In this document: positions 39,744-48,527 of the stretch, piece after piece | How positions within the stretch are numbered: position 1 is the first letter of the stretch | How the letters are laid out: every line of letters starts with the position of its first letter | From: Beijerinckiaceae bacterium | GTDB taxonomy: Bacteria > Pseudomonadota > Alphaproteobacteria > Rhizobiales > Beijerinckiaceae | Assembly (NCBI GenBank): GCA_009773635.1 | Contig: WSYC01000014.1 | Span: 150,742-214,741, forward strand | Direction: 5' to 3' | Length of the DNA stretch: 64,000 nt | Translations under genes and position numbers: made by a program | Notes under the pieces: generated by a model | Seen by the model: the letters and a program-made list of their open reading frames with translations, nothing else | The model's database searches: none | What the model was told of the DNA's origin: nothing

Positions 39744-41060
39744 TTATTGATGATCTTTTTGCAATCTACCAGCAGGGACCGTCACAGAGAAGGCCGCCCC
39801 GTCGCCGAGCTGGCTGATGATCGTCAGGCGGCCGCGATGCCGGGTCACGATATGCTTGACGATCGCAAGTCCCAGCCCCGTGCCGCCGAGAACACGACTC
39901 TCGCTGACATCCGCCCGGTAGAACCGCTCCGTCAGGCGCGGGAGGTGTTCCGCGGCAATGCCGGGCCCGTAGTCGCGCACCGTGACCGCCACCATGCGGC
40001 CGTGCACGGCATCTTCGACGCTCTCGAAGCCGATATCGACCACCTTGCCGCTCTGGCCGTATTTGATCGCATTCTCGATCAGGTTTTCAAAAACGCGCAG
40101 CAGTTCATCCCGATCACCGATGACCGTCTGCAGCGCATCATCCGCGTTGACCTTGAGCGCCACGCCGCGATCCCGCGCCAGCCCGCCCAGCGCATCGCAG
40201 ACCGAGCGCACCAGCGGCAGGAGATCGACCTCGCCCGCAGGGGGAATATGCGCGCTCATCTCGATCTTCGAGAGCGAGAGGAGATCATCGATCAGGCGTG
40301 CCATGCGGCGGGCCTGTGTCTCCATGATGGCGAGGAAGTTCCTGCGCGCCGGGCCATCATCGCGTGCCGGGCCCTGCAGGGTTTCGATAAACCCGAGGAT
40401 GGAGGCCAGCGGTGTCCTGAGTTCATGGCTGGCATTGGCGACAAAATCGACGCGCATCGCCTCGATGCGCCGCGCCGCGCTGGTCTCCGTCATGAAAATC
40501 ACGGCGAACGCCGTGCCGTTGAGAGCTGGCGCATCCTCGGACGCCTGCGCCAGGCGCCGGATGATGACATCGAAGCTGCGCTCGAGCGGGACGCGCTCGA
40601 AAATCTCGATCTGGACCTGCGTTTCGCGGGTAATCACCGCCTCCAGCGCGTCCAGCATCGCCGGCGTCCGCAATGTAAAGGACACCGGATGCCCGTGCCG
40701 AAGACCCGGGAAGGCCTTGAGCGCCGCTGCATTGGCATGCACGACATTGGCGCGATGATCGATCAGGATCGTCGGCGAGGATATCGCATCGAGAACGGCA
40801 TTGAGGCGCAGTTCCGGCCCCAGACGACGTGCCCGGCCCGCATCCGATACCCGCAACTGCCGGCGGTCCGCCGATTTCCACCCCGCATAGATCAACCAGA
40901 TCAGGAGCAGGGCCAGCGTATGCGCCAGCCAGGGCAGGCTGGAGAGATGCGCGATGACGAGCAGGCTGATCGCAGCCGCCAGCGCCAACAGCCGCAGAAC
41001 CCGCGACTGCAGGACCCGATCCCGGACCGATGCGGTGGCTGGCTGGAGTTCATCATCCAT
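39744..41060 (-). CDS. phoR: Phosphate regulon sensor kinase PhoR
   Basis: About 438 residues from ATG 41060, which overlaps the upstream gene's stop. Two membrane helices lie near residues 20-60 (LLALAAAISLLVIAHL and LAHTLALLLIWLIYAGW) with almost no periplasmic loop, as in PhoR. A PAS-like domain (AVLDAISSPTILIDHRANVVHANAAALKAF) precedes the HisKA domain with the phosphoacceptor in VANASHELRTPLASILGF, and the ATPase domain has FENLIENAIKYGQSG, DYGPGIAAEHLPRLTERFYRAD and GGTGLGLAIVKHI. It phosphorylates PhoB. Confidence 0.94.
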   Translation of the reverse strand: MDDELQPATASVRDRVLQSRVLRLLALAAAISLLVIAHLSSLPWLAHTLALLLIWLIYAGWKSADRRQLRVSDAGRARRLGPELRLNAVLDAISSPTILIDHRANVVHANAAALKAFPGLRHGHPVSFTLRTPAMLDALEAVITRETQVQIEIFERVPLERSFDVIIRRLAQASEDAPALNGTAFAVIFMTETSAARRIEAMRVDFVANASHELRTPLASILGFIETLQGPARDDGPARRNFLAIMETQARRMARLIDDLLSLSKIEMSAHIPPAGEVDLLPLVRSVCDALGGLARDRGVALKVNADDALQTVIGDRDELLRVFENLIENAIKYGQSGKVVDIGFESVEDAVHGRMVAVTVRDYGPGIAAEHLPRLTERFYRADVSESRVLGGTGLGLAIVKHIVTRHRGRLTIISQLGDGAAFSVTVPAGRLQKDHQ

Positions 41061-42084
41061 TCGGCGGCTCCGGCGGAAGAGCAAGCTGCCGTCTCAGGAT
41101 GCCGGCACGGATCATGATTTCGCGGGTGCCGAGCAGGATCAGGGCAACAACGAACGGCACGAGGTAATAGCACAGCCGGTAGACCAGCAGCGCGCCGAGC
41201 AGCGCCTCTTTCGGCACGCCCGGCAAAGCCAGCAGCATGGTCGCCTCGAAGACACCGATCCCGCCCGGTGCATGGCTGGCAATGCCGAGCAGGCACGCGA
41301 AAACATAGGCCGCCAGCATGGTCGCAAACGGCACATTGGCGTCGGGCGGCAGCAGCACGAACAGCACGGCGGCGCCCGCGCAGACATCCGCCGCCCCAAG
41401 CCCCATCTGCTTGAGCGTGACATCGACGCCCGGCAACCGGAGCTGCCAGCCCTGCACCGCCACGCGCCGGTTGCCGCGCTTGACCAGCAGCAGATAGAAG
41501 CCCACCGCCGCGCAGACCCCGAAACCGATCAGCATGTTCAGGGATGCCGGCAGCCGCGTGAAGGTCGCGGTCGCTCCCGGTGCCGCGATCATGACGCTGC
41601 CGAGCACGACGCCCATACCGAGCCAGAAGGTAACGCCGGCAATCAGCGTCAGGCTGGCAATGGCACTCGCCCCGAGCCCGACCGAGGAATAGATCCAATA
41701 GCGCACGGTCGCGGCCGTCAGCAGCGGAAAGCCAAGCGTGAAGCTCACGGCATAACTCGTGAACGAGGCCAGCGCCGCGATCCGGTACCGGATCCTGAGC
41801 ACGGTCACCTCTTTGAGCGCGATCCAGTCATAGCCGGTCAGCATGAGGTAGGAGATGGTCGTGAAGATCAGCGCGAGCCCGATCTGCCGGGCGGTTGCCC
41901 GCGCAAAAGCCGCCTTGACCTCGGCGGCATCGAGTTCCTGGATCACCAGATAGAGAACACCAACGGCTATCGCGAACAGCGCCGCACTGGCGATCGTTCC
42001 ACCGATTTTCAGCATCCGGTTGCGGCGCGCCAGCCTTTCGACCTCGGCGTCACCGGCAGGATGCATGCCATCGCTTTCGTTCAT
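41053..42084 (-). CDS. YbhN/UPF0104-type membrane protein (MprF flippase-domain-like)
   Basis: A 343-residue protein with about eight membrane helices, resembling the integral-membrane half of lysylphosphatidylglycerol synthase (MprF) without the synthase part. The marker segment is FACLLGIASHAPGGIGVFEATML, and YRLCYYLVPFVVALI follows. Stand-alone forms are thought to move lipids or other substrates, but their role is not established. It overlaps phoR by eight bases and so is probably part of the phosphate operon. An envelope role during phosphate starvation is a reasonable guess. Confidence 0.82.
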   Translation of the reverse strand: MNESDGMHPAGDAEVERLARRNRMLKIGGTIASAALFAIAVGVLYLVIQELDAAEVKAAFARATARQIGLALIFTTISYLMLTGYDWIALKEVTVLRIRYRIAALASFTSYAVSFTLGFPLLTAATVRYWIYSSVGLGASAIASLTLIAGVTFWLGMGVVLGSVMIAAPGATATFTRLPASLNMLIGFGVCAAVGFYLLLVKRGNRRVAVQGWQLRLPGVDVTLKQMGLGAADVCAGAAVLFVLLPPDANVPFATMLAAYVFACLLGIASHAPGGIGVFEATMLLALPGVPKEALLGALLVYRLCYYLVPFVVALILLGTREIMIRAGILRRQLALPPEPPNG

Positions 42085-42409
42085 ACGCCCTCCGGACCCG
42101 ATCCGGGGAACCCGGAAGACGACAACCGTTCCCCGATATCGGGCAAGGCGGAAGCGAGGTCAACTCCCTGCTCCATCGCCCGGCAACACGACCAAAACGT
42201 GACAGCCTTGCTGATTTTCAGGGATGTCACGGCTGCCTTCGACCGACGCACCGGCCTCGCGTGGCAGCGGCGCACCTGACCGGCTTCCCGACTTTCCTGA
42301 CCGGCGATCCCGGATTTCGCCGGCTTCAGTAAGATAAATACAACTTATGCGTGCAATACTTGCTCCATGGCATCTTGCCGCTCACCTGATCCGCACCGGA
42401 GATCGATTG
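42085..42409. other. Intergenic region before the FIST gene
   Basis: A divergent promoter region between the YbhN-like gene and the FIST gene. A 64-codon minus-strand frame (42081-42275) touches the YbhN start by ATGA but has no ribosome-binding site or family likeness and is not called. The last part (42325-42350) is AT-rich and may hold the promoter of the FIST gene. Confidence 0.5.
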
Positions 42410-43552
42410 ATGAAGTCCGAAACCCTCGCATGGACCCAGACCCGCGGCTGGACAGTGCCCGCCAATCGGTTGCAGGCAGCCCAGCTCGTGCTCGCCTTCG
42501 GCAACCGGGACTGGATCGCCGCCACCCCTGCGCTGGATCAGCTCCGGCAGACCTATCCCGGCGCGCATATCGTCGCGTGCTCGACCGGCGGGCAGATTGT
42601 CGATGATGACGTCAGTGACGAGATCGGCTCGGCCATGGCCATGCAGTTCGATCACACCGCGCTCACCGTCGCCCGGGTCGCCGTCGCGGGGGCGGAAGGT
42701 TCCTTTCACGCCGGACAACGCCTGGCCGAGGCATTGGCCCGACCGGATCTCAAAGGCATTTTCATTCTGTCTGACGGCCTGAACGTCAACGGCAGCCAGC
42801 TGGTTGCGGGTTTGCGATCGATTGCGGACGATCAGGTCGTCATCACCGGTGGCCTTGCCGGCGATGGCGCCAGCTTCGAGCGCACGCTTGTGCATCTCGA
42901 CGGAGAAAGCCTTGAAGGCGAGGTTGTCGCGGTCGGCTTTGCCGGGGCGGCGATGCGCATCGGCCACGGCAGCGCCGGCGGCTGGAGCGAATTCGGCCCC
43001 CGGCGCTCCATCACGCGCTCCACCGGCAACCAGCTCTTCGAAATCGACGGCTGCTCGGCGCTGGAACTCTACAAGGCCTATCTTGGCGAGGAGGCCGAAG
43101 GCTTGCCGGGAACCGGACTCCTTTATCCCCTGCTGATCTCGGACCCCCATCGCCCGGGCCGGTCGCTCGTGCGGACGATTCTGGCCATCGACAAAGCCAC
43201 CGGCAGCATGACCTTCGCCGGCGACATGCCCGAAGGCTGGACAGCCCAATTGATGCGCGGCCATTTCGACCGGCTTGCGAAAGCCTCGGCCGAAGCGGCA
43301 ACCGCAGCCATGACGGGGCTCGATTGCGGTCATTCGGATGCGGCAGCGATCCTGATCAGCTGCATCGGACGTCGCATCCTGATGGGCGAGAGCATCATCA
43401 GCGAGGTCGCGGCGGCCCGCCGTTCCCTTGGCGAGAAGACTGCGATGGCAGGCTTCTACTCCTATGGCGAGATCTCGCCCCATGCCGTGTCGGGATGCAG
43501 CGAGTTCCACAACCAGACGATGACCATCACCACCTTCTCCGAAGCAGCCTGA
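42410..43552 (+). CDS. FIST domain sensory protein
   Basis: A 380-residue cytosolic protein from ATG 42410 (ggag ten bases upstream). It has the FIST_N half (ANRLQAAQLVLAFGNRDW, AHIVACSTGGQIVDDDV, IFILSDGLNVNGSQLVAGL, VVITGGLAGDGASFERT) and the FIST_C half (LYKAYLGEEAE, GMLLYPL-type LLYPLLISDPHRPGRSLVRTI, FAGDMPEGWTAQLM, GFYSYGEISPHAVSGCSEFHNQTMTITTF). FIST domains are predicted small-ligand sensors usually tied to signalling proteins. The GGDEF-EAL gene begins eight bases after its stop, so the two are probably cotranscribed and act together. Confidence 0.9.
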   Translation: MKSETLAWTQTRGWTVPANRLQAAQLVLAFGNRDWIAATPALDQLRQTYPGAHIVACSTGGQIVDDDVSDEIGSAMAMQFDHTALTVARVAVAGAEGSFHAGQRLAEALARPDLKGIFILSDGLNVNGSQLVAGLRSIADDQVVITGGLAGDGASFERTLVHLDGESLEGEVVAVGFAGAAMRIGHGSAGGWSEFGPRRSITRSTGNQLFEIDGCSALELYKAYLGEEAEGLPGTGLLYPLLISDPHRPGRSLVRTILAIDKATGSMTFAGDMPEGWTAQLMRGHFDRLAKASAEAATAAMTGLDCGHSDAAAILISCIGRRILMGESIISEVAAARRSLGEKTAMAGFYSYGEISPHAVSGCSEFHNQTMTITTFSEAA

Positions 43553-43560
43553 TCACAGCC

Positions 43561-45420
43561 ATGCACACTGTTCTCAAAAGCCAGCTTGCCCGATGCACCG
43601 TCGACGACGGCGGCATCGATATCCCGAAATTGTGCGAACTGATCGACAAGGCCTATTCGCAGTTCGACATCGAGCGCGCCCGGTCCGAACGGGCAACCCG
43701 GTTGATGATCGCCGAGATCGAGGCTGCGGATGCTCAGCGCGAGGCCATTCTCGAACGCTGGAAGCAGGAGCACCTGAAGCTCGACATCGCCCTCGAGCAT
43801 ATGGCGCACGGGCTGGCCATGTTCGACGGGCGCGGCAGGCTGGTCATCGCCAACATGACCTACCACCGGTGCGTCGATCGCCCGGCCGGCACCGATGAAA
43901 GAACATTTGCCGGTGACCTCAACCAGTTCAAGGCGAAACTGATCCAGTCCGATCTTCCGCTCGACGACATCCCGGAGATGATGGCGGCCGGCATCGCCAC
44001 AGAGCGCACCGCGGAGCTGGAGGATGGTCACATCATCCTGATCAATTTCCAGCCGCTCGAACAGGGCGGCTGGGTGCAGGTGCTGCGGGATGTCACGCGC
44101 CAGCAGCGCTCGGACGAGCAGATCCGCTATCTCGCCGAGCACGATTCCCTCACCGGGCTCGCCAATCGTGTCATCTTCAACAAGGTGATCGAGCAGCAAT
44201 TGGCGAAAATCCCGGACGGACTGTCGCCGGCGGTGCTCTGCATCGATCTTGATCACTTCAAGAGCGTCAACGATACGCTGGGGCACCCCGTGGGCGACAG
44301 CCTGCTGCGCGAAGTCGCGGACCGCCTGCGGATGATCGTGCAGGAACACGGCACCATCGCCCGGCTCGGCGGCGATGAATTCGCGGTTCTGATCGTGCCA
44401 GGTGTGGACGCCGCATCGGCGGAGGCTCTCGCACTCGACATTATCGGCGCAATCGAACGCCCCTATCTGATCGATGACCACCATATCGTCATCGGCGCCA
44501 GCATCGGCATCGCGATCGCGCCGGATGACGGGGAGAACACGGAAACGCTGATGCGCAACGCGGATATCGCCCTCTACCGCGCGAAATCGGACGGGCGGGG
44601 CCTCGCCCAGCGCTTCCAGCCGGGCATGGACGAGGCCGTGCTTGCCCGCCGGCTTCTGGAGCTCGATCTCCGGCGCGCGATCGCCGTCGGCGAGTTCGAA
44701 CTGTTCTATCAGCCGCTGATGAACTTGAGGTCGCAGACGATCGAGAGCTGCGAGGCGCTCATTCGCTGGAACCATCCGACGCGTGGCCTCGTCTCGCCCG
44801 ATGACTTCATTCCGCTTGCTGAAGAGGTTGGTCTCATCGTCGAGATCGGCGAGTGGACCATGCTGGAAGCCTGCAGGGAAGCGATGAGCTGGCCGCCCCA
44901 TATCGGTGTTGCGATCAACGTCTCGCCCAGCCAGTTCATGGCGAAAAGCCTGGTCGCGACGGTCAAGCACGCGTTGCGCAAATCGGGCCTCGATGCCAAG
45001 CGGCTTGAACTGGAAATTACCGAATCCGTTCTCATCAGCGATACGGATCGTGCGCTGGCCGTGCTGCACGAACTGCGTGATCTCGGTGTCCGCATTGCCA
45101 TGGACGACTTCGGCACCGGTTACTCCTCATTGAGCTATCTGCGCCGTTTCCCGTTCGACAAGCTCAAGATCGACCGCAGCTTCATCAACGACATCGCACA
45201 TGACGCCGAGGCGGGTGCGATCGTGCGGGCCATCATCCAGCTCGCGAATTCGCTGGGCATGGCGACCACCGCCGAGGGGGTCGAGGATCGTGATCAGAAG
45301 GATATGCTGAGCGCGCTCAACTGCCGGGAGGTGCAGGGTTTCCTGATCGGCCGCCCGGCACCGCGGGAGCGGCTGAAAGCCCTTCTGGCAGCTCCGGTCA
45401 GGAAAATCGCAGCGGCTTGA
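43561..45420 (+). CDS. PAS-GGDEF-EAL cyclic di-GMP enzyme
   Basis: A 619-residue protein from ATG 43561. A helical N terminus and a PAS-like domain (ALEHMAHGLAMFDGRGRLVIANMTY) come first. The GGDEF domain keeps the active motif RLGGDEFAVL, but the inhibitory RxxD site just before it reads QEHG. The EAL domain has CEALIRW, NVSPSQF, ELEITESVL, DDFGTGYSSLSYL and QGFLIGRP, so phosphodiesterase activity is likely retained. It can in principle make and break cyclic di-GMP. The FIST gene immediately upstream may give it its input. Confidence 0.93.
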   Translation: MHTVLKSQLARCTVDDGGIDIPKLCELIDKAYSQFDIERARSERATRLMIAEIEAADAQREAILERWKQEHLKLDIALEHMAHGLAMFDGRGRLVIANMTYHRCVDRPAGTDERTFAGDLNQFKAKLIQSDLPLDDIPEMMAAGIATERTAELEDGHIILINFQPLEQGGWVQVLRDVTRQQRSDEQIRYLAEHDSLTGLANRVIFNKVIEQQLAKIPDGLSPAVLCIDLDHFKSVNDTLGHPVGDSLLREVADRLRMIVQEHGTIARLGGDEFAVLIVPGVDAASAEALALDIIGAIERPYLIDDHHIVIGASIGIAIAPDDGENTETLMRNADIALYRAKSDGRGLAQRFQPGMDEAVLARRLLELDLRRAIAVGEFELFYQPLMNLRSQTIESCEALIRWNHPTRGLVSPDDFIPLAEEVGLIVEIGEWTMLEACREAMSWPPHIGVAINVSPSQFMAKSLVATVKHALRKSGLDAKRLELEITESVLISDTDRALAVLHELRDLGVRIAMDDFGTGYSSLSYLRRFPFDKLKIDRSFINDIAHDAEAGAIVRAIIQLANSLGMATTAEGVEDRDQKDMLSALNCREVQGFLIGRPAPRERLKALLAAPVRKIAAA

Positions 45421-46231
45421 GGCCAGGGCGCGCACCGGTTTGCGGCGAGGCCTCGCCCGGATCAAGGCATACCAACCGCCCGGCGGCGATTTCCGGCGTC
45501 ACGATCGCCGCAGGGATAACCGCCACGCCGATCCCATCCAGCGTCATCCGCACGATGGTCGCGAGCGAGGACGAGGCGCGTATCCGCGATCTCGGCAATT
45601 CCGGGCGCGAGAAAACCTCGCGGATCGCGCGATGCGGTAGTGTATTCCGGGCAAAGGTCAGGATCGGGTACTGGGTGATTGCAGCAAGATCCGGCGGCGC
45701 TTCGCCAAAATCCAGCTCGGTCGAGGCGATGAATGCCAGCGGATAGCGGCAGAGATCGCAGGTCAGCAGTTCCGGCGCGACCACCGGCCCAAGCATCAGC
45801 GCGAGATCGATCTCCTGCGCGATGACCCGATTGCGCAGATTGTCGGAAATATCGACATCGATATCGAGATCGATCCCCGGAAATCGCCGCGAGAGCTGCT
45901 CCATCAGCGCCGGGAGCCAGGTGTGGACAATGGTTTCATTGACCCCCAGCGAGAGGTTTCCGCGCAGGCTGGAAGGATCGGCCAGTTCCGCCAGCATCTC
46001 CGCCCGCGCGCTGATCAACCGCTCGGCATGGTCGAGCACCCGCCGCCCCATCGCGGTCGGCGTCACATTCCGGCTGGCCCGGTTCAGGAGCGGATGCCCG
46101 ATCTCGCGCTCCAGCGCCGCGATCCGCTGCGAGATCGCGGGCTGCGTGGTGTTCAGCTTCTCCGCCGCCGCTCGGAAGCTTCTGAGCGTGACGACCCAGA
46201 CCAGGGTTTCCAGCGCGCGAAAGTCGATCAT
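45398..46231 (-). CDS. LysR-type regulator of the hydantoinase operon
   Basis: A 277-residue LysR protein with an N-terminal winged helix (FRAAAEKLNTTQPAISQRIAALEREIG) and a periplasmic-binding-like effector domain. It is some 20 residues shorter than most LysR proteins and ends in an unusual GARPGLKPLRFS. Its 3' end overlaps the convergent GGDEF-EAL gene by 23 bases. It is divergent from the hydantoinase operon, and the AT-rich palindrome between them suits an operator, so it most likely controls that operon in response to the substrate. Confidence 0.88.
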   Translation of the reverse strand: MIDFRALETLVWVVTLRSFRAAAEKLNTTQPAISQRIAALEREIGHPLLNRASRNVTPTAMGRRVLDHAERLISARAEMLAELADPSSLRGNLSLGVNETIVHTWLPALMEQLSRRFPGIDLDIDVDISDNLRNRVIAQEIDLALMLGPVVAPELLTCDLCRYPLAFIASTELDFGEAPPDLAAITQYPILTFARNTLPHRAIREVFSRPELPRSRIRASSSLATIVRMTLDGIGVAVIPAAIVTPEIAAGRLVCLDPGEASPQTGARPGLKPLRFS

Positions 46232-46246
46232 GGGCTCATTTCGATA

Positions 46247-46259
46247 AATAAAATTTATT
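46247..46259. promoter_or_regulatory. AT-rich palindrome upstream of the LysR gene, likely operator
   Basis: AATAAA-A-TTTATT, a 6-bp inverted repeat with a one-base centre, starting 16 bases upstream of the LysR ATG. It contains a T-N11-A-like pattern typical of LysR sites and stands out in a GC-rich region. It may serve the divergent hydantoinase promoter as well. Confidence 0.6.
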
Positions 46260-46430
46260 GATAACTACACAAACTTATAATTGGACGGAAATCAAGACCC
46301 GTGGCTAGCTTGGCATGGTCGGGGGAACAGATGCCAGGGTGTGGCAAACCGCCGCCGCAGATGACGGGGGTCGCGATGCCGTTCAACAGTCCGTTTTTGT
46401 GCGAACATTTAGCCGCGGAGCGCGGCTGAG

Positions 46431-48527
46431 ATGGCGCATTCCGCATCGCTCGCCCCAGCATCGCCTGCGGCCGGATCCGGCTTTCGCCTCGCGATCGATA
46501 TCGGCGGCACCTTCACCGATCTCGAATGCGTCAACCTTGCGACCGGCGAGAGCGTGAGCTTCAAGACTGCCACGACACCTGACGACTTCTCGATCGGCTT
46601 CATGAACGCTGTCACCGGTGCCGCTGAACGCTTCGGCTTCGCGCTTGGTGATATCCGCCTCCTGATGCACGGCACGACGATCGCCACCAATGCGGTGCTG
46701 ACGCGTAACCTGCCGGAAGGCGCGCTGATCACGACCGCCGGCTTCGAGGATGTGCTGGAAATCGGCCGCCACGCCCGCAAGGATGTCTACAGCCTCAAAC
46801 CGGAAAGCCGGAGCGTGCTGGTGCCGCGCCGCCGCCGGTTTGGCGTGGTCGAGCGGATGGGCGCGAAAGGCGAGGTTGTCCGGCAGCTTGATCCGGCAAG
46901 TCTTGATGCCATCACGCGCGCCGTGGCAACGAGCGGTGTCGGCGTCGTCGCGATCGCGCTTCTCAATGCCTATCTCAACCCGGCGCATGAAATCGCGATC
47001 CGCGACCATCTCCGGGCGAAGCTGCCCACCCTGCGCATTTCCTGCTCGCACGAGGTTTCCCCGGAAATCCGTGAATTCGAGCGGACCTCGACCACCGTTC
47101 TGAACGCGATGCTGATGCCGGTGGTGCAGACCTATATCATGAAGCTGAAGGCCCGCATGGCGAGTGCCGGCCTCGAAGCCCCGCTCTATCTCGTGCAGTC
47201 AAACGGCGGCGCGACAACGCCCGAAGCGGCGGCAATTGCGCCCGTCAAGCTGCTGCTCTCGGGACCCTCGGGCGGTGTGCTCGCAGCGGAACGGCTGGCT
47301 CACGCGCTCGGGCTCGACAGGATCGTCGGCGTCGACATGGGCGGCACCAGCTATGATGTCGCGCTGATCCAGAACGGTCGCCGCGCGGTCATCGCACAGG
47401 GCGAAGTCGACGGTCTGCCGTTGCGGGTTCCCATGGTTGAGATGCGCACCATCGGCGCCGGCGGCGGCTCGATCGCCTCGGTCGATGCCACCGGGCGATT
47501 GAAGGTCGGCCCGGAGAGCGCGGGCGCGAAGCCCGGCCCGGTCTGCTACCGGCGTGGCGGCACCGCGCCGACCACCACCGATGCCAATGTCATTCTCGGG
47601 CGGCTCGGCGCTGAGGGCTTCATGCGCGGCGCGTTTCCGCTCGATGCGGAGGCCGCGCGCACAGCCCTCGACGAAAAGGTCGCGACCCCGCTCGGGCTGA
47701 CGGTCGAGGCCGCGGCGGAAGGCATTCTCGGCGTCGTCACCGCCAAGCTCGCGGGGGCGATCAAGCTGTCGCTGTTCGAGCGCGGGCTTGATCCGCGCGA
47801 TTTCGCGCTGATGTCCTTCGGCGGGGCTGGCGGGCTGCACGCTGTGGAAGTCGCGGATGAACTCGGGATGCTGACGGTGATTTTCCCGCGCAATCCCTCG
47901 ACCTTCTCCGCGCATGGCATCCTGCAATCGGATATCGCGCATGACCTCGCGCGGACGCGCATCACCCCGCTGAATGCGGATGCCGCCGGGACCATCAACA
48001 CCTTGCGGGCCGACATGGCCGCGACCGGTCGCGCCCTCCTCGCGGCGGACAAGCTGCCGCCCGAGGCGGTCAGCCTGCATTTTTCCGCCGATCTCAGATA
48101 CCGCGGGCAGGCGTTCGAGCTGATGATGCCGCTGGATGATGGCCCGCTCGATGCTGCCGGCATCGCGACGCTCATCGAAGCATTTCACCGCCAGCATTTC
48201 GAGCGTTTCTCGTTCGACGACCGGCGCGAGAGCGTCGAAATGGTCACGCTGCGGCTCATGGGGATCGGCGCGCTCGGTGGCATCGGCAGTCACGCGATGG
48301 CGGCCGCGCCCGGCGCTCCCACCCCGGATTTCCGGCAGGTTTACCTCGGCGGTCGCTGGCGCGATGTGCCGGTCTTCCAGCAGGACACCCTGACGGTAGC
48401 CAGCCCCGTGATCGGCCCGGCGATCATCGAGCAAGACTACACGACCCTGCTCCTGACCGAGGGCTGGACCCTCACCCTTGCCGCCAGTGGCGACATGATG
48501 GCCCGGAAAATCGGAGATGCAGCATGA
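46431..48527 (+). CDS. Hydantoinase/oxoprolinase family protein, A subunit
   Basis: A 698-residue protein with the HyuA pattern: an actin-like ATPase fold starting FRLAIDIGGTFTDLECVN, then LLMHGTTIATNAVLTRN, ISCSHEVSPEIREFERTSTTVLNAMLMP, YLVQSNGGATTPE, LLLSGPSGGVLAA, RIVGVDMGGTSYDVALI and GAGGGSIASVD. Known relatives use ATP to open hydantoin, 5-oxoproline or caprolactam rings together with a B subunit. The next gene, overlapping by four bases, encodes the B subunit. The exact substrate is unknown. Confidence 0.92.
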   Translation: MAHSASLAPASPAAGSGFRLAIDIGGTFTDLECVNLATGESVSFKTATTPDDFSIGFMNAVTGAAERFGFALGDIRLLMHGTTIATNAVLTRNLPEGALITTAGFEDVLEIGRHARKDVYSLKPESRSVLVPRRRRFGVVERMGAKGEVVRQLDPASLDAITRAVATSGVGVVAIALLNAYLNPAHEIAIRDHLRAKLPTLRISCSHEVSPEIREFERTSTTVLNAMLMPVVQTYIMKLKARMASAGLEAPLYLVQSNGGATTPEAAAIAPVKLLLSGPSGGVLAAERLAHALGLDRIVGVDMGGTSYDVALIQNGRRAVIAQGEVDGLPLRVPMVEMRTIGAGGGSIASVDATGRLKVGPESAGAKPGPVCYRRGGTAPTTTDANVILGRLGAEGFMRGAFPLDAEAARTALDEKVATPLGLTVEAAAEGILGVVTAKLAGAIKLSLFERGLDPRDFALMSFGGAGGLHAVEVADELGMLTVIFPRNPSTFSAHGILQSDIAHDLARTRITPLNADAAGTINTLRADMAATGRALLAADKLPPEAVSLHFSADLRYRGQAFELMMPLDDGPLDAAGIATLIEAFHRQHFERFSFDDRRESVEMVTLRLMGIGALGGIGSHAMAAAPGAPTPDFRQVYLGGRWRDVPVFQQDTLTVASPVIGPAIIEQDYTTLLLTEGWTLTLAASGDMMARKIGDAA

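Noticed and set aside
42081-42275. A 64-codon minus-strand frame whose TGA overlaps the YbhN-like ATG.
   Set aside because: No ribosome-binding site, no hydrophobic or conserved segment; too little support for a gene.
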